This document shows, in pieces, positions 22,044 through 23,399 of a stretch of 23,399 nt of DNA. Numbering within the stretch: position 1 is the first letter of the stretch; each line of letters starts with the position of its first letter. The position numbers and the translations under genes were made by a program. The notes below the pieces were generated by a model that saw only the letters and a program-made list of their open reading frames with translations, did no database searches and was not told where the DNA came from. Location: the NCBI GenBank assembly GCA_964598395.1, contig CAZRBW010000049.1, positions 1 to 23,399 on the forward strand, in the 5' to 3' direction. This stretch comes from CAXBDP01 sp964598395 (GTDB taxonomy: Bacteria > Bacteroidota > Bacteroidia > Cytophagales > Cyclobacteriaceae).

Positions 22044-23399
22044 TTAATTAGCCGAAGCAGCTGGCGCAGGCTCAGGATGATTTACATAGCGTTCGAAAAA
22101 CTCTATGATGCGCATTAAGCGATCGAGCTTACGATTGATGTCGCCTGTTCGAGAAAGCTCGTGACCCTCACCTGGATAGCGCACATATTCTACTGGCTTT
22201 TCAAGTACTTTCAATGATTTATACAATAGCTCCGACTGACGAACGCCTGTACGCAAATCGGTATCGGCATGCATGATCAACAGTGGAGTTTTAATTTGAT
22301 GAGCAAAAGTAGTGGGTGATTGAGCATCCATTATTTTGCGCTTATCTGCTTCCCAAGGATAGCCACCGAAATGATTTGGAACTAATCTCCAAGCATTGCC
22401 TTCGCCAAAGAAAAAGGCCAAATCATATACTCCACGTTGTGCCACAGCTGCTTTGAAGCGATGATCTTGAGTCACAATCCAAGCCGTGAGATAGCCGGCA
22501 TAAGACCCGCCAGTTAAGAAATATTGGTCGGTATCTATCCAATTATGATCTGCTGCTGCCTTATCTAAGGCTGTCATCAAGTCTGCAGTTGGGCCATCGC
22601 CCCAATCTTGGTAATTGGCTTTTTGGAAATCGTAGCCATAACCGCTACTTCCACGAGGGTTGCCATACACTAGGCCATAACCCCAGCTTGTCATCAGTTG
22701 GAACTCCATCCACATGGAATATTCACCTGGACCCCACATAGCACTTGGGCCACCATGCATATTAAGGATGGTTGGATATTTTACTCCTTCTTTTCTATTC
22801 ACCGGCTCTGCAACCCAATATTGAATCTTCAAGCCATCTTTTTTACTTTCAACCCAATATTCCTTAGGTACTTGTACAATTCTTTCGCTTAGCCAACCTT
22901 CATTGAGTTGGGTTAGCTGTTTTTGGTTTTTGCCATTTAGGTCAGTTACATATATTTCCCATGGATTCTCAACTTTAGTCATTCCGAATACGATTTTGTC
23001 TTTGGAAAGAGCGAACCCTCTAATGCCGAAAGGATATCCTATGAGTGTTTCTGCATTACCTCCAGTTGCTGGGATACGGAATAGTGGATTTGCACCCTTT
23101 TCTCCTGTAGAGAAATAAATATACTTTCCATCGTTGGACCAAGTGCCAGAGCCTAAACTCGTATCTATGTTTTCGGTAAGCCATTTTGGTGTTCCGCCTG
23201 TTGCAGGGATTGTAGCCAATTTACGGAATCCAAAGCCTGGATCATCTATTGGACTGGCCGAGAAAAGGATCGTTTTGCCATCTGGCGAAAAGTTCGCGCC
23301 TCCTACAGAGTAGCCTTCCCAGTTCAAGAACAAACTGATATTGCCAGAGGCCACATCGATTTTATAAATATCCGAATCTCTTTCTCTGTCTGGATTTTC
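22044..23399 (-). CDS. S9 family serine peptidase (prolyl oligopeptidase-like), 5' end outside window
   Basis: The reading frame stays open to the right edge, giving 451 residues of the C-terminal part. It starts with a beta-propeller portion of TolB/WD40-like repeats (FSPDGKTILFSAS, WSNDGKYIYFSTGEKG), followed by the alpha/beta-hydrolase domain (from about residue 190: LNMHGGPSAMWG). Catalytic Ser299 of the visible part lies in GGSYAGY, with Asp in MHADTDLRT and His in PGEGHELS, so it is active by sequence. The GTG at 23354 is not the start: the frame upstream continues coding-like (ENPDRERDSDIYKID). The hydrolase resembles dipeptidyl/acylaminoacyl peptidases of the S9C type. A terminator follows the stop. 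Confidence 0.94.
   Translation of the reverse strand, partial: ENPDRERDSDIYKIDVASGNISLFLNWEGYSVGGANFSPDGKTILFSASPIDDPGFGFRKLATIPATGGTPKWLTENIDTSLGSGTWSNDGKYIYFSTGEKGANPLFRIPATGGNAETLIGYPFGIRGFALSKDKIVFGMTKVENPWEIYVTDLNGKNQKQLTQLNEGWLSERIVQVPKEYWVESKKDGLKIQYWVAEPVNRKEGVKYPTILNMHGGPSAMWGPGEYSMWMEFQLMTSWGYGLVYGNPRGSSGYGYDFQKANYQDWGDGPTADLMTALDKAAADHNWIDTDQYFLTGGSYAGYLTAWIVTQDHRFKAAVAQRGVYDLAFFFGEGNAWRLVPNHFGGYPWEADKRKIMDAQSPTTFAHQIKTPLLIMHADTDLRTGVRQSELLYKSLKVLEKPVEYVRYPGEGHELSRTGDINRKLDRLMRIIEFFERYVNHPEPAPAASAN

Noticed and set aside
22698..23118. Short plus-strand frames opposite the S9 peptidase
   Set aside because: They are antisense to an intact peptidase with all catalytic motifs.

Overview
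The window looks like a chromosomal segment from a Bacteroidota bacterium, most likely of the Cytophagales type. That placement is an inference. It rests on moderate-to-low GC, few Shine-Dalgarno sequences, promoter-like elements of the Bacteroidota type (TTTG / TAnnTTTG), many Cys-anchored lipoproteins, a fused alpha/beta E1 dehydrogenase, a stand-alone MnmD and a large PKD-repeat lipoprotein.

Positions 1-391 hold no recognisable gene, only three copies of an 11-bp AT-rich tandem repeat at the very edge. Positions 392-8619 are one long minus-strand operon for nitrous oxide respiration. In transcription order it encodes a fasciclin-domain lipoprotein, a polytopic heme-copper-oxidase-like membrane protein joined in frame to a c-type cytochrome lipoprotein, NosZ (clade II-like, non-Tat export), a small membrane protein in the place of NosB, the copper lipoprotein NosL, the beta-helix protein NosD, and the ABC transporter NosF/NosY. 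A strong hairpin lies directly after nosZ. Upstream is an Rrf2-family regulator with three cysteines placed as in NsrR (8847-9278). The 8620-8846 gap carries a 13-bp palindrome and a CRP/FNR-like TGA-N6-TCA site. The likely logic is NO- or oxygen-responsive expression of an N2O reductase with its own electron-delivery and maturation proteins.

The rest is mostly housekeeping. On the minus strand lie lipA and a small probable outer-membrane barrel protein. A plus-strand OsmC-like gene follows, then minus-strand genes for a seven-PKD-repeat lipoprotein with a YD-like C-terminus and for the fused 2-oxo acid dehydrogenase E1. A plus-strand trio follows (M16 peptidase, ispF, mnmD). The last block is minus-strand: rmuC, a redoxin plus flavodoxin-like pair, and an S9 peptidase cut by the right edge. 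lipA and the fused E1 are linked through lipoic acid, since E1 works with lipoylated E2.

The most unexpected signal is not a gene. The octamer GCGGGAGG (either strand) occurs 13 times where chance predicts well under one, in several reading frames, between genes, and as an inverted pair forming a hairpin. It resembles a Chi-like or DNA-uptake-like genomic signal.
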